This document shows positions 20,176 through 28,681 of a DNA stretch of 64,000 nt, piece after piece. Every line of letters starts with the position of its first letter. Positions within the stretch are counted from its first letter, which is position 1. A program made the translations under genes and the position numbers. Origin of the DNA: Paraburkholderia podalyriae (GTDB taxonomy: Bacteria > Pseudomonadota > Gammaproteobacteria > Burkholderiales > Burkholderiaceae); contig NZ_VZQQ01000004.1 in the NCBI RefSeq assembly GCF_014397785.1, positions 248,001 through 312,000 on the forward strand. The letters run 5' to 3'. A model generated the notes under the pieces. That model did no database searches and was not told the origin of the DNA. It worked only from the letters and a program-made list of their open reading frames with translations.

Positions 20176-20452
20176 CGCAGGCTTCGATTCGAGAAGACTC
20201 CGGCGAATGGGAGCGATAGTCATTCCACCAATCGCATCTGCCCGCGGGCTTCGAGTCGTTGCTGCGCAGGAACTTTAGCCTTGCGACGTATTCGCGGTCT
20301 CTCACGCAGGCACATGGCCCGACGAGTTCGTGCTTCGTCATCCACACACACGCACAGTCCTCCGGGCGCGTGACCGTGATCGTGTATTCGTCGTCAAGAG
20401 AAGTAGTCAACACAGGGGCTTTACCAGGCGACTCGAAAAAGATCTTGGGCAT
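20090..20452 (-). CDS. Uncharacterised open reading frame, 120 aa
   Basis: The first 75 residues (MPKIFFESPGKAPVLTTSLD, DEYTITVTRPEDCACVWMTK) have a protein-like pattern with several cysteines. The last third does not. No family is recognised and no partner is adjacent. It overlaps the possible TniQ relic on the other strand, so at most one of the two is real. Confidence 0.3.
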   Translation of the reverse strand: MPKIFFESPGKAPVLTTSLDDEYTITVTRPEDCACVWMTKHELVGPCACVRDREYVARLKFLRSNDSKPAGRCDWWNDYRSHSPESSRIEACAIDATQLYLTVREQPRPGRATFSSTAMQ

Positions 20453-21040
20453 GGGATCGTTCGCCTTTGGTTTCTACCTCGCGCAGCCGAGCGACCTGCG
20501 GTGTATTGTTGATCGGGTCCTTCGTGCAGACAGTTAATGCACTGGTTCGTTGGCTTGCATCGCCGCTTCAAAACGGCCACCATTCCAGTGTCCTCCTTAG
20601 TTTTCGAACAATCCGTGCGATATCGAACGTTCGCGCTCACCGGTGCCGGTTGTGCTCCGGCGATGCCTTGATTGCGACGCGCGGCCGGTGGTCTGGCAAC
20701 ACGTAGCCAGCGAAGACGGTTACTCGCGGCGGGTTTCAACCTGCGCTGAAGACCTCCCTCTTCAACCACGACGAACGACAAAAGTCGTGCAGCCGATCGC
20801 TGTCAGGCAGAGGTCGGCCAACTTCGGCCCTTCAACCTCACAATCTGGATTGCTGACAATGAAGCGTCTTTGCTGCTTTGCCAGTGGCGACCGCTCATGC
20901 CGACATTCACTTTGGTGTTTTGCACGCTGTCTCCTACTAAACGCAAATCGATTGTCGCTAGTGACGGCTGCGCGTTCGATTCCATGTGCCGCAATTTCCT
21001 TGGTCAGCGATGTAAGCACGTAGTCGGCCCATAACAGGTT
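20453..21040. other. Stretch without a supportable gene
   Basis: Several mid-length frames exist on both strands, one of which (minus, up to 21169) contains the moderately protein-like MSQTHNLLWADYVLTSLTKE. None has a recognisable domain or ribosome site. The surroundings suggest decayed mobile DNA. Confidence 0.35.
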
Positions 21041-21391
21041 GTGTGTTTGGCTCATTTGCCGCAAGATGTCTCCGCGAATCGGGTTGGGTTGTACTTTTGT
21101 CAAACTCCATATCGTCGTGGCCTGATTACGTGCGTCGCCAGGTATCTGGTTCGGCGCCTGGCCGAGCATCTACGTGCCTCGACCCGCACGCACGGCAGGT
21201 CAAGGCTGACGGCCGTAACGCTGAAAATGATCGAGCAGGCCGCCGAACTGGCCGCGGCTACGCCAGCGGCCAAGCACGCCGTCGGCATGCGGTTGCGGCC
21301 GATGGTCTCGCAGCGTCTGCGGAACGCTGGCATCCCCACGCTGGGCGATCTGGTCGCGTACTGTAACTGCGCGTGTCGCCCGCTCGCTTAA
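21041..21391 (+). pseudogene. Relic of a phage-type tyrosine integrase (DUF3701 region)
   Basis: Codons at about 21225-21370 give AAELAAATPAAKHAVGMRLR, PMVSQRLRNAGIPTLGDLVA and YCN. This is the N-terminal segment of the large Burkholderiales integrase family that normally continues into a GGSWW motif and a catalytic tyrosine-recombinase domain. Everything after YCN, including the Arg/His/Arg/Tyr active site, is missing. An integrative element was probably once here. Confidence 0.65.
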
Positions 21392-21504
21392 GGAAGACAC
21401 GCTCGAAGAAATCGAATGACTGCATCGCAGATCTTGAACGGCAATTCAACCGCTTTAGCGCATGATGGATTCACGGTAACCCACCGGCCTCCCTGGAGAA
21501 GAAC

Positions 21505-21807
21505 ATGACTCGCTTTCAAGGTAAATCTGTCCTCGTAACAGGTGGCAGCAGCGGCATTGGCCTCGCAACAGCCAAGGCCTTCGCGACAGAAGGTGCACGT
21601 GTAGTCATCACCGGCCGGGATGCGGCAGCGCTCGAAGAAGCAACCCACGCCTTGGGCGCGGATGCGGTAGCGATTCGAAATGACGCAGGATCAGTCGCTG
21701 CTGCTCGTGAACTCGCTAGCGCTCTCGGTAACGCCAACATCGAACTCGACGCGGCATTCTTCAATGCGGGCGCGGCAATTGCCGACGGCGGCATGAGCCA
21801 GCTCTGA
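21505..21807 (+). pseudogene. Truncated SDR oxidoreductase, 100 aa
   Basis: The reading frame has an intact start (GGAGAAGAAC before ATG) and the SDR cofactor motif TGGSSGIG, then LDAAFFNAGAAIADGG. It stops soon after NAG. The Ser-Tyr-Lys catalytic half of a roughly 245-aa enzyme is absent, so it cannot be an active dehydrogenase. A GCGATCGC repeat-hairpin follows the stop. Confidence 0.8.
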
Positions 21808-21835
21808 ACCGAGTCAGAGGCGCCACGCCAAAAAG

Positions 21836-21862
21836 GCGATCGCTCCTCGTGCGGGCGATCGC
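21836..21862 (+). terminator. Possible hairpin after the truncated SDR
   Basis: GCGATCGC at 21836-21843 and again at 21855-21862 can pair as an 8-bp stem with an 11-nt loop, preceded by AAAAAG and followed by GTTATTTCG. The octamer is itself a palindrome, so other roles are possible. Confidence 0.35.
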
Positions 21863-22290
21863 GTTATTTCGTTTCACCGCCCGGCAGTGGGTAGGCGGCA
21901 ACGAACAAACCCAGCCTAAAGTCCCCGCGTCACATCTCGACTCTACCGCCTACTGCCGATCGCTGCATTTCGCTGTCTCGACGTTCGTATGCCGTTTGCA
22001 TGAGGCGCTGGTCGGCCATGAAGAGGCAGTCAGCCGGGCTGGCTCGAATGGCCGCAAATCAATCCACACGAGACGACCGAAGTACGAACCGCAGTACTTG
22101 GTTGCCAAACAGAAGGCCGGCTGAGCCACTAATCCCACCCGGCAGACGCGGCTCGGAAGTGGAACTTTCACCGAGCCTTAAGAGATACTTAAGAACTTCG
22201 GAAAACGGAAAAAATATACTTCTCAAGCGCGTCGAATCGAGGCCGTTAGACAGAACGCAGTACTCACGTTTTCTCTATCGGGAGATTTAG
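21863..22290. other. Intergenic stretch, no gene seen
   Basis: No supportable reading frame. The last 100 bases are A-rich (AAAACGGAAAAAATATACTT near 22201-22220) and probably hold the promoter of the gene at 22291. Confidence 0.4.
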
Positions 22291-22587
22291 ATGTCCATTC
22301 AGGCAATCAGTCAAAGCACCGTGCAGACAACAGACTCCTCTCTTGCTTCGACTTCGACTTCGGGTTCAGCGTCGACGGCGCCGACCTCCAGCACTAGCAC
22401 TTCGTCCACGACAGGAGCTAGCGGCAGCAAGTCTACGTCGTCGTACACCGTCAATATCAGCAACGCTGCCCGCGCCATGCTTGCAGAAGCAAGCGAGACC
22501 TCGGTTCAAACTGCACAGGAAGCAGGAAAAGGCGATGGACAGGCGCAACGCCTTCTCGCCAAAGAGGCGGCCACCAAGGCAGCCTGA
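22291..22587 (+). CDS. Ser/Thr-rich small protein, 98 aa, function unknown
   Basis: The start is preceded by GGGAG. Residues 1-52 are almost entirely Ser, Thr, Ala and Gly, a low-complexity linker-like region. Residues 53-98 are a charged helix-prone segment (VNISNAARAMLAEASETSVQ, ending KGDGQAQRLLAKEAATKAA). There is no signal peptide. Similar short proteins with a disordered head and helical tail occur widely in Burkholderia without known function. An A-rich stretch upstream fits a promoter. Confidence 0.65.
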   Translation: MSIQAISQSTVQTTDSSLASTSTSGSASTAPTSSTSTSSTTGASGSKSTSSYTVNISNAARAMLAEASETSVQTAQEAGKGDGQAQRLLAKEAATKAA

Positions 22588-22969
22588 ATACGCCACGCGC
22601 TCTACACTTGAAGGAACAGGCCGCCGCGTCGCATTGGCGGCGTTCTGGCAGCGAGGATCGGCTATCGTCATTCACATTGTATGTAATCGCCACAAATCGC
22701 TTGCTCTGCTGCCGTACGTCGAAGCCGACCGATTTATACGTTAGTACCCGTCATCGCCGCATCTGACAAAGGGTAGCAATCCTTTCGCGCAGCGCAACTC
22801 CCGCCGAATTCCAGATTGCGCGCCCTAACGTTGATGACGTGTGCGTGGAGCGCCAATCTGAGCGCTTTTTTCGCGCAGGACTCTGTCTGACATGGAACAG
22901 TACGCGGAGCAGAAGCTGAGGCCCTCCGAGCACCTCAAAGAGCGTGGTCAATGCATCGGCAGTTATCGA
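22588..22969. other. Intergenic stretch, no gene seen
   Basis: Only short shadow-like frames on both strands. Nothing recognisable between the Ser/Thr-rich gene and the end of the kinase gene. Confidence 0.4.
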
Positions 22970-24355
22970 TCATCGGCTATCCGCAAGATGACGTTGGGTA
23001 TGTTGCGCGGGTTTGAACAGGCTGATCTCGCAACCGAGGTTCGCGTCGTGGAACGCCAGCGTCATGCCGTGCATGCCGGCCACGGCGGTGGCAAGACTGA
23101 GCCCCAGGCCGCTGCCGGGCGTATGACGGCTCGCCTCTCCACGATAGAAACGGCGCAGGACGGCATCGCGCTCAGTCGGTGCGATGCCCGGTCCATCGTC
23201 GCGTACCGTCACGCCGACCCCTCGTCCGTCGTGCCACAGCGTGATGTGCACAGCTCCGCCATGCGGTGCGAACTTGATGGCGTTTTCCACCAGATTCGCC
23301 AGTGCCTCGAATAGCAGATTCGGATCGCCCTGGATCTCCAGCGGCCCGGAAACGGTGCGCTGCAGTTCGAAGGCAATCTGCTTGTCTTCGGCGGTCGGCT
23401 CGTAGAACTCGAACACGTCGTCGGCGACGGCGGCCAGATCGACGCTGGTGAAGCCGGCGCGGCGCACGCCGCTTTCGATTTCCGAAATGCGCAGCAGGGC
23501 GTTGAAAGTGCGTAGCAGGCCGCTGGTTTCCACGATGGTTTCATCAATGGCCGCGCGATACTCTGCTTCGGTTCTGGCGCGGCGTTGCGCACGTTCGAGT
23601 CCGCCGAGCACCCGCGTGAGCGGCGTGCGTAGATCGTGCGCAATCGCATCGCACACACCTTTGACCTCGTTCATCAGGCGTTCGATTTCGTCGAGCATGC
23701 CGTTCACGACGACCACCAGCCGGTCTATGTCGTCGCGTTTCGCATGCACCGGCAAGCGCCTGCCGAGATTGCCGGCGACGATTTCCTCGATCGACGCGGT
23801 CACCGCATCGAGCCGCCGCATCGCCGAAACGCCAATCAGGGTCGCCCCGATCAGGCCGATCACGAGCGTGATCATCGCAGTGGAGAGCAGCGCATGCAGC
23901 AGTTCGTCGTCGAAGTGGTCGAGCTCGAGGGTGTTCTGGCATTGCAAAGCGATGCGGTTATCGGGCACGTGCGCGGCGATGCATCGGCCAGGCGGGTGGC
24001 CCGGCAGATTTGCGAGACGCATCGAAAACGGCTGGCCAAAGACGGGGATCGCCGGCAGATCGCCCGCATAGCCGCCAGCAAGATGTTTGCCGCTGGCTTC
24101 GAACAGGCCGAACGGGCGCTGGCGGCGCGGATCGAACTGGTTCTGATGTTCGAATCGCGCGACCAGTTCGTCCGGCGCTTCGCGTTTCAATTGTGCGTGC
24201 TCGCGAAGCAGCCAGTCGTCGATGCGCTCCTGTTCGAAGCCGGTGATCTCGCGGTACAGGTAACCGAACAGCAGCATCGCGATCACGCCGAACAGCACCA
24301 GGAACAGCGTGGCGAGGCGAAAGCCGGTGGTGCGGTGCAGTTCAGTCAGGCGCAT
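22970..24355 (-). CDS. Sensor histidine kinase with HAMP domain, 461 aa
   Basis: Residues about 15-35 and 155-180 are membrane segments flanking a periplasmic sensor region of about 120 aa. HAMP follows (about 180-235), then the H-box AHDLRTPLTR near residue 240, the N-box ENAIKFAPHG, the G1 box DDGPGIAP and the G2 box GSGLGLSLA. All kinase motifs are intact. The gene overlaps the end of its response-regulator gene by 14 nt, so they are translationally coupled. It lies divergent from the efflux locus and is the likely sensor for it. The ligand is not deducible. Confidence 0.93.
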   Translation of the reverse strand: MRLTELHRTTGFRLATLFLVLFGVIAMLLFGYLYREITGFEQERIDDWLLREHAQLKREAPDELVARFEHQNQFDPRRQRPFGLFEASGKHLAGGYAGDLPAIPVFGQPFSMRLANLPGHPPGRCIAAHVPDNRIALQCQNTLELDHFDDELLHALLSTAMITLVIGLIGATLIGVSAMRRLDAVTASIEEIVAGNLGRRLPVHAKRDDIDRLVVVVNGMLDEIERLMNEVKGVCDAIAHDLRTPLTRVLGGLERAQRRARTEAEYRAAIDETIVETSGLLRTFNALLRISEIESGVRRAGFTSVDLAAVADDVFEFYEPTAEDKQIAFELQRTVSGPLEIQGDPNLLFEALANLVENAIKFAPHGGAVHITLWHDGRGVGVTVRDDGPGIAPTERDAVLRRFYRGEASRHTPGSGLGLSLATAVAGMHGMTLAFHDANLGCEISLFKPAQHTQRHLADSR

Positions 24356-25025
24356 GTAGCATGTACCCCGAACCGCGCACGGTATCGATCATCGGAGCCG
24401 TGCCGTCCGGGTCGAGCTTCTTCCTGAGACGGCTGATGTGCACGTCGATCACGTTGGTCCGCTCGTCGAGCCGGTAGTCCCATACCGCTTCGAACAGCAT
24501 GGTCCGGCTCACCACCTGGCCCTGGTGCTGCATCAGGTATTCGAGCAGCCGGTACTCGCGCGGCAGCAGCAGTACCGGGCGGCCGGCGCAGGTCACTTCG
24601 CGTTTGAGCGGGTCCAGACGTAACGGGCCGACCTGGTACTCCTGCACAGCGGGCGCCGCCTCGCGCCGGCGCATCAACGCATCGAGCCGCGCGGTCAGTT
24701 CGATGAACTCGAACGGCTTGGTCAGATAGTCGTCGCCGCCGGCGCGCAAACCGCGCACACGTTCGTCGACGGCCGACAGCGCGCTCAGGATCAGCACCGG
24801 CGTGGGCACGCCGGCGCTGCGCAACGCCGACAGCATGCCGAGCCCTTCGAGGCCGCCCGGCAACATACGATCGAGCACGATAGCGTCATAACTGTTGGCG
24901 ACCGCGAGCATCAAACCATCGCGGCCGGTGCTCGCGGTTTCGACCCTGCAGCCGTGATCGGTGAGCGCCTCAACGATCTCTGCGAGAGTCTGCTCGTCGT
25001 CCTCGACGACCAATACGTTCGACAT
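24342..25025 (-). CDS. OmpR-family response regulator, 227 aa
   Basis: The receiver domain has acidic residues VVEDDEQT and the phospho-acceptor Asp52 in IVLDRMLPGG. The C-terminal winged helix (about 130-225) includes LPREYRLLEYLMQHQGQVVS and DVHISRLRKKLD. It is co-transcribed with the kinase downstream. It is divergent from a second response regulator at 25174, with an AT-rich site between them that resembles one upstream of the pump operon. Confidence 0.93.
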   Translation of the reverse strand: MSNVLVVEDDEQTLAEIVEALTDHGCRVETASTGRDGLMLAVANSYDAIVLDRMLPGGLEGLGMLSALRSAGVPTPVLILSALSAVDERVRGLRAGGDDYLTKPFEFIELTARLDALMRRREAAPAVQEYQVGPLRLDPLKREVTCAGRPVLLLPREYRLLEYLMQHQGQVVSRTMLFEAVWDYRLDERTNVIDVHISRLRKKLDPDGTAPMIDTVRGSGYMLHAPD

Positions 25026-25142
25026 GCCTTTTTCCAGAAATGAGCGAGCGTCGAACCTGCGCTAGCCGGCCGATTTACACTACGCTCGTACCTAAGATCT
25101 CCGCAGTATGCCGCGCGGAGCTGCACAGGCGTTTCGCGCCAA

Positions 25143-25161
25143 CGTGAAAAAATTTTAATGT
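25143..25161 (-). promoter_or_regulatory. AT-rich putative response-regulator site between divergent genes
   Basis: Read on the minus strand the sequence is ACATTAAAATTTTTTCACG, standing out sharply from the GC-rich surroundings. The core CATTAAA(A)TTTTTT also occurs at 25911 upstream of the efflux operon. It is 118 bp from the minus-strand regulator start and only 12 bp from the plus-strand one, so binding here could repress or control both genes. Confidence 0.5.
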
Positions 25162-25173
25162 AAGCCCCAGCGC

Positions 25174-25851
25174 ATGCGAATCCTGCTGATCGAAGACGAT
25201 ATGCGCGCCAGCCAGTTCCTGGCGCGTGGCCTGAGCGAGAGCGGTCTGATTGCCGACACGGTGGCCGACGGCGCGACCGGGCTCGCCTATGCGCGTGAGG
25301 GCATCTACGACGTGATTGTGACTGATCGGCGCTTGCCGGCGCTCGACGGCCTGGCTCTCGTCCAGCAGTTGCGCGCCGGCGGGGATACGACGCCGGTGCT
25401 GATGCTGTCGGCGGTCGGCGGCCTGAACGAACGCGTGGAGGCGATTCGCGCAGGTTGCGACGACTATCTCGTGAAGCCATATGCCTTCGTCGAAGCGCTG
25501 GCAAGAATCGAGGCGCTCGCGCGGCGCGCCGATCGCAGCAGGATGAGCGAGCGGCTCGAATGCGCGGACCTGGTGCTCGATACGCGGGCGCGCACTGCAA
25601 GCCGCGGCGGGCGCGATCTGCGCTTGCAGCATCGCGAATTCCTGTTGCTCGAATGTCTCGCGCGCCGCGCGGGGCAGGTCGTCACGCGCAGCATGCTGCT
25701 TGAAGCGGCATGGCACTACGATTTCGAGCCGCGCGGCAACATCATCGATATGCACATGCATCGGCTGCGGACAAAGGTCGATCGTGATTATCCCGCGGCG
25801 CTGATTCATACGGTGGTCGGCGCCGGATACGTGCTGAACCCGGCGCCCTGA
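25174..25851 (+). CDS. Orphan OmpR-family response regulator, 225 aa
   Basis: The receiver domain starts MRILLIEDDMRASQFLARGL with phospho-acceptor Asp51 in VIVTDRRLPALDG. The DNA-binding winged helix (about 130-220) contains LQHREFLLLECLARRAGQVV and DMHMHRLRTKVD. No kinase gene is adjacent on its strand; the nearest is the divergent pair at 22970-25025. It precedes the efflux genes by 143 bp and in the same direction, so it is a likely direct regulator of the pump. No clear Shine-Dalgarno is visible. Confidence 0.9.
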   Translation: MRILLIEDDMRASQFLARGLSESGLIADTVADGATGLAYAREGIYDVIVTDRRLPALDGLALVQQLRAGGDTTPVLMLSAVGGLNERVEAIRAGCDDYLVKPYAFVEALARIEALARRADRSRMSERLECADLVLDTRARTASRGGRDLRLQHREFLLLECLARRAGQVVTRSMLLEAAWHYDFEPRGNIIDMHMHRLRTKVDRDYPAALIHTVVGAGYVLNPAP

Positions 25852-25910
25852 CACGCGCTGCAAGCCTTGCAAGCCCCGGCTGGAGCCCGCCGCTCTGCCA
25901 TGTTGCGCCG

Positions 25911-25932
25911 CATTAAATTTTTTTAATCAATG
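25911..25932 (+). promoter_or_regulatory. AT-rich putative operator upstream of the efflux operon
   Basis: CATTAAATTTTTTTAATC contains inverted arms ATTAAA/TTTAAT around a T run. Its core matches the site at 25143-25161. It lies 62 bp before the outer-membrane factor gene, a normal place for OmpR-type activator binding. Confidence 0.5.
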
Positions 25933-25994
25933 GGCGAAAGCGCCGACAGGACCCGCTGGCTAATCTGGCGACATTTCCTCGTTAGGGTTCTCCC

Positions 25995-27473
25995 ATGTCA
26001 GGGCTGTCCCGTTCCGCGCAGACGTCGCGCACCGTGAGTCCTCCCGTGCGCCTTTCCTGCGTGCGCGCCGCCTTATATGCGCTCGGCCTCGCGGCGCTCG
26101 CCGGCTGCTCGCTTGTGCCTGTCTATCAACGGCCGGGCGCGCCGCTGGCGCAATCCTTCGACGGGGCGGCCGGTGGGTCGCTCGCCGCTACCGTGCCAGT
26201 CAGAAGCGGCTGGTGGCGCGAGTATCACGACCCCGCGCTCGACGCGCTGATCGATCGCAGCCTGCGCAACAACTTCACGCTGGCGTCCGCGATTGCGAGC
26301 GTCGAACAGGCGCGCGGCAACGCCGAGCGAGCCGGCGCGCCGCAATATCCGTCGCTCTCGCTCGGCGCCAGCTTCGATCGCAGCCATCAGGGACGTGGCT
26401 CGACCACGAAGACCCAGAGCCTGTTCGCTGAAGCCAGTTACGAGGTGGACTTCTGGGGCTTCAACGCCGCCAACGCCAGCGCCGCCGACCTGCTCGCGCG
26501 CGCCTCCGGCTTCGATCGCGATACGGTGGCGCTGACGCTGACCGCTTCGGTCACCGACACGTACTTTCAGGTGCAGAGCCTGCGCCGCCGGCTCGCGATT
26601 GCGCGTTCCATTTCCGACGATGCCGCGCGCGTTCTGCAACTGCTGCTCGCGCAACAGCAGGCGGGCGTCGCGACCGAATTGCAGGTGCAGCAGCAGCGCA
26701 ACGCGCTCGCCACCTTCCAGGCGGCAGTGCCGGCGCTGCAACAGCAGCTCGATACCGACATCCATGCGCTCGCGGTGCTGGCCGGCACCGCGCCCGAACA
26801 ATTCACGGTCAGCGATGCCGCGCTCGCCGACATCCCGATTCCCCAACCGCGCCCCAATCTGCCCGCGAGCCTGCTGGAAACGCGCCCCGACATCCGTTCG
26901 AAGGAGGCGCAGTTGCAGTCGGCGAATCAGAGTGTCGGCGCGGCGCGCGCGGCCTTTCTGCCGAACATCGTGCTGACCGCGGACGGCGGGCTGAGCAGCA
27001 AGTCGCTGTCGCATTTCCTGTCGAGCCCGTTCGCCAGTCTCGCCACCTCGCTGGCGGCGCCAATCCTCGACGGCGGCGCGCTGCGTGGCCAGTTGCACGC
27101 GAGCCAGGCGGCCGAAGCGAAGGGCGTCGCGGATTACCGGCAAGCCGTCATAACCGCGCTGCAGGACGTGGAGGACTCGCTCACGGCGGCGCAACAGCAG
27201 CAGCTCGCGGAAGCCGCCGACCAGAACGCCGCCGACGCCGCCCGCAAAGCCGCCACGCTCGCGCAAGCCCAGTACAAGCTCGGCACCGTCGACTTTCTGA
27301 CCGTGCTCGATACGCAACGCACGCTGTATCAGTCCGAAGACACGCTGGTGCAGGCGCGGCTCGCGCGCCTGCAGGCGTCCGTGAGCCTGTTTCGCGCGTT
27401 CGGCGGCGGTTTCGGCGTGACCAACGATAGCGACAGCAGCAGCGCCCCCCCTTCTATGGCTTCCAGCTCATGA
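25995..27473 (+). CDS. RND efflux outer-membrane factor (NodT/OprM family lipoprotein), 492 aa
   Basis: The leader ends in the lipobox LAALAGC at about residues 33-39, so the mature protein is a lipid-anchored TolC-like channel. Two outer-membrane efflux repeats follow: GGWWREYHDPALDALI-type entry (here SGWWREYHDPALDALIDRSL) and the second-half LLETRPDIRSKEAQLQSAN. The C-terminus is Ser-rich. The next gene starts inside its stop codon (ATGA). It forms the outer-membrane exit of the tripartite pump encoded by the next two genes. Confidence 0.92.
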   Translation: MSGLSRSAQTSRTVSPPVRLSCVRAALYALGLAALAGCSLVPVYQRPGAPLAQSFDGAAGGSLAATVPVRSGWWREYHDPALDALIDRSLRNNFTLASAIASVEQARGNAERAGAPQYPSLSLGASFDRSHQGRGSTTKTQSLFAEASYEVDFWGFNAANASAADLLARASGFDRDTVALTLTASVTDTYFQVQSLRRRLAIARSISDDAARVLQLLLAQQQAGVATELQVQQQRNALATFQAAVPALQQQLDTDIHALAVLAGTAPEQFTVSDAALADIPIPQPRPNLPASLLETRPDIRSKEAQLQSANQSVGAARAAFLPNIVLTADGGLSSKSLSHFLSSPFASLATSLAAPILDGGALRGQLHASQAAEAKGVADYRQAVITALQDVEDSLTAAQQQQLAEAADQNAADAARKAATLAQAQYKLGTVDFLTVLDTQRTLYQSEDTLVQARLARLQASVSLFRAFGGGFGVTNDSDSSSAPPSMASSS

Positions 27474-28681
27474 AATCCGCAGATCTTCCGAACCATGAAG
27501 CGCCGCGTGCGCGCCGGCGCGTCCTTCTCGCCGCAGCGTTCGTCATCCTTATCGTGATTCTCGGGGCGTCGAGCTGGCCGAAGCATCGGGCTGCCAAGCC
27601 GGCCGCCGCCGTGCCGGTCAATGCCGGCCATCCGGTGAGCCGCGACTTCCCGATTCGCGTCGCCGCGGTGGGCACGGTGCTCGCGCTCAATACCGTGGAC
27701 GTCAAAGTACGTGTCGACGGCCAGTTGCAGCACGTCGCCTTCACCGAAGGACAGGACGTCAAAGCCGGCCAGTTGCTCGCGCAACTCGATCAGGGACCGC
27801 TCACCGCCCAGTTGCATCAAGCGCAAGCGGCGCAGCGCAAAGACCAGGCATCGCTCGATAACGCGCGCCTCGACCTCGCACGCTACTCGAAACTGGTCGG
27901 CATCGGCGCGGCGACGACTCAGGCGGTGGACACCGCGAAGGCGCAAGTCGAGGCCCTCGCCGCGACGGTCGCAGCGGACGCCGCGCTGGTGCAGAGCGAC
28001 CGGCTGCAACTGGGCTTCACCACGCTCGCCGCGCCGTTCACCGGACGCGTCGGCGCACGCGAGGCCGATATCGGCGCGATCGTTCATCCGACTGACACGA
28101 CCGGTATCGTCACCGTCACGCAGATGGAGCCGATCACGGTGCTGTTCTCCGTGCCGCAGGACGTGCTGCCTGAACTGCTCGCGAATCAGGCGAAAGCGCC
28201 GCTCGCGGTGAACGTGACCTCGCGTTCCGGCAGCACGCCGCTCGCCGACGGCACGCTGGTGTTCATCGACAGCGCGGTCGATCCTACGACCGGCCAGATC
28301 AGGCTCAAGGCTTCGTTCACCAACCAGGACCGCAAGCTGTGGCCCGGCGAACTGGTGAATGCGCGCGTGCTGGTGCGCACCGATACGCAGCGGCTCGCGG
28401 TGCCGAGCCGCGCGGTGGTGAACTCGCAGAACGGCACGCAGCTCTATGTGATCGCCGCGAACGGCACCGCGCAGATGCGCCCGGTGCAAACCGGGGTCAC
28501 CGTTGATGGCATGACGGAGATACGCAGCGGCATCGCGCCCGCGGATCTCGTCGTGTTCGACGGCCAAAGCCGCTTGAACCCGGGCGTGCCGGTGGCGGCG
28601 ACCACGGTGGCGGCGGTTGCCAAGGCGCCGGCCAACGCAAACTCGGCGGGCAGCCAGACTGATCAGGATAATCCGTCATGA
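27470..28681 (+). CDS. RND efflux periplasmic adaptor (HlyD/MFP family), 403 aa
   Basis: An N-terminal membrane anchor (VLLAAAFVILIVILGASSW, about 18-37) is followed by the lipoyl-like half-motifs (VDVKVRVDGQLQHVAFTEGQ), a coiled-coil hairpin (about 105-170) and a beta-barrel domain (FTTLAAPFTGRVGAREADIG, ending in a GTVVLIDSAVD-like strand). It links the inner-membrane pump to the outer-membrane channel. It overlaps both neighbours by 4 nt (ATGA), showing translational coupling. The C-terminal 25 residues are Ala/Asn-rich and probably disordered. The head group resembles MdtA/MuxA-type adaptors. Confidence 0.92.
   Translation: MKSADLPNHEAPRARRRVLLAAAFVILIVILGASSWPKHRAAKPAAAVPVNAGHPVSRDFPIRVAAVGTVLALNTVDVKVRVDGQLQHVAFTEGQDVKAGQLLAQLDQGPLTAQLHQAQAAQRKDQASLDNARLDLARYSKLVGIGAATTQAVDTAKAQVEALAATVAADAALVQSDRLQLGFTTLAAPFTGRVGAREADIGAIVHPTDTTGIVTVTQMEPITVLFSVPQDVLPELLANQAKAPLAVNVTSRSGSTPLADGTLVFIDSAVDPTTGQIRLKASFTNQDRKLWPGELVNARVLVRTDTQRLAVPSRAVVNSQNGTQLYVIAANGTAQMRPVQTGVTVDGMTEIRSGIAPADLVVFDGQSRLNPGVPVAATTVAAVAKAPANANSAGSQTDQDNPS

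Noticed and set aside
26073..27317. 414-codon minus-strand frame opposite the outer-membrane factor
   Set aside because: Antisense shadow without start signal or domain.
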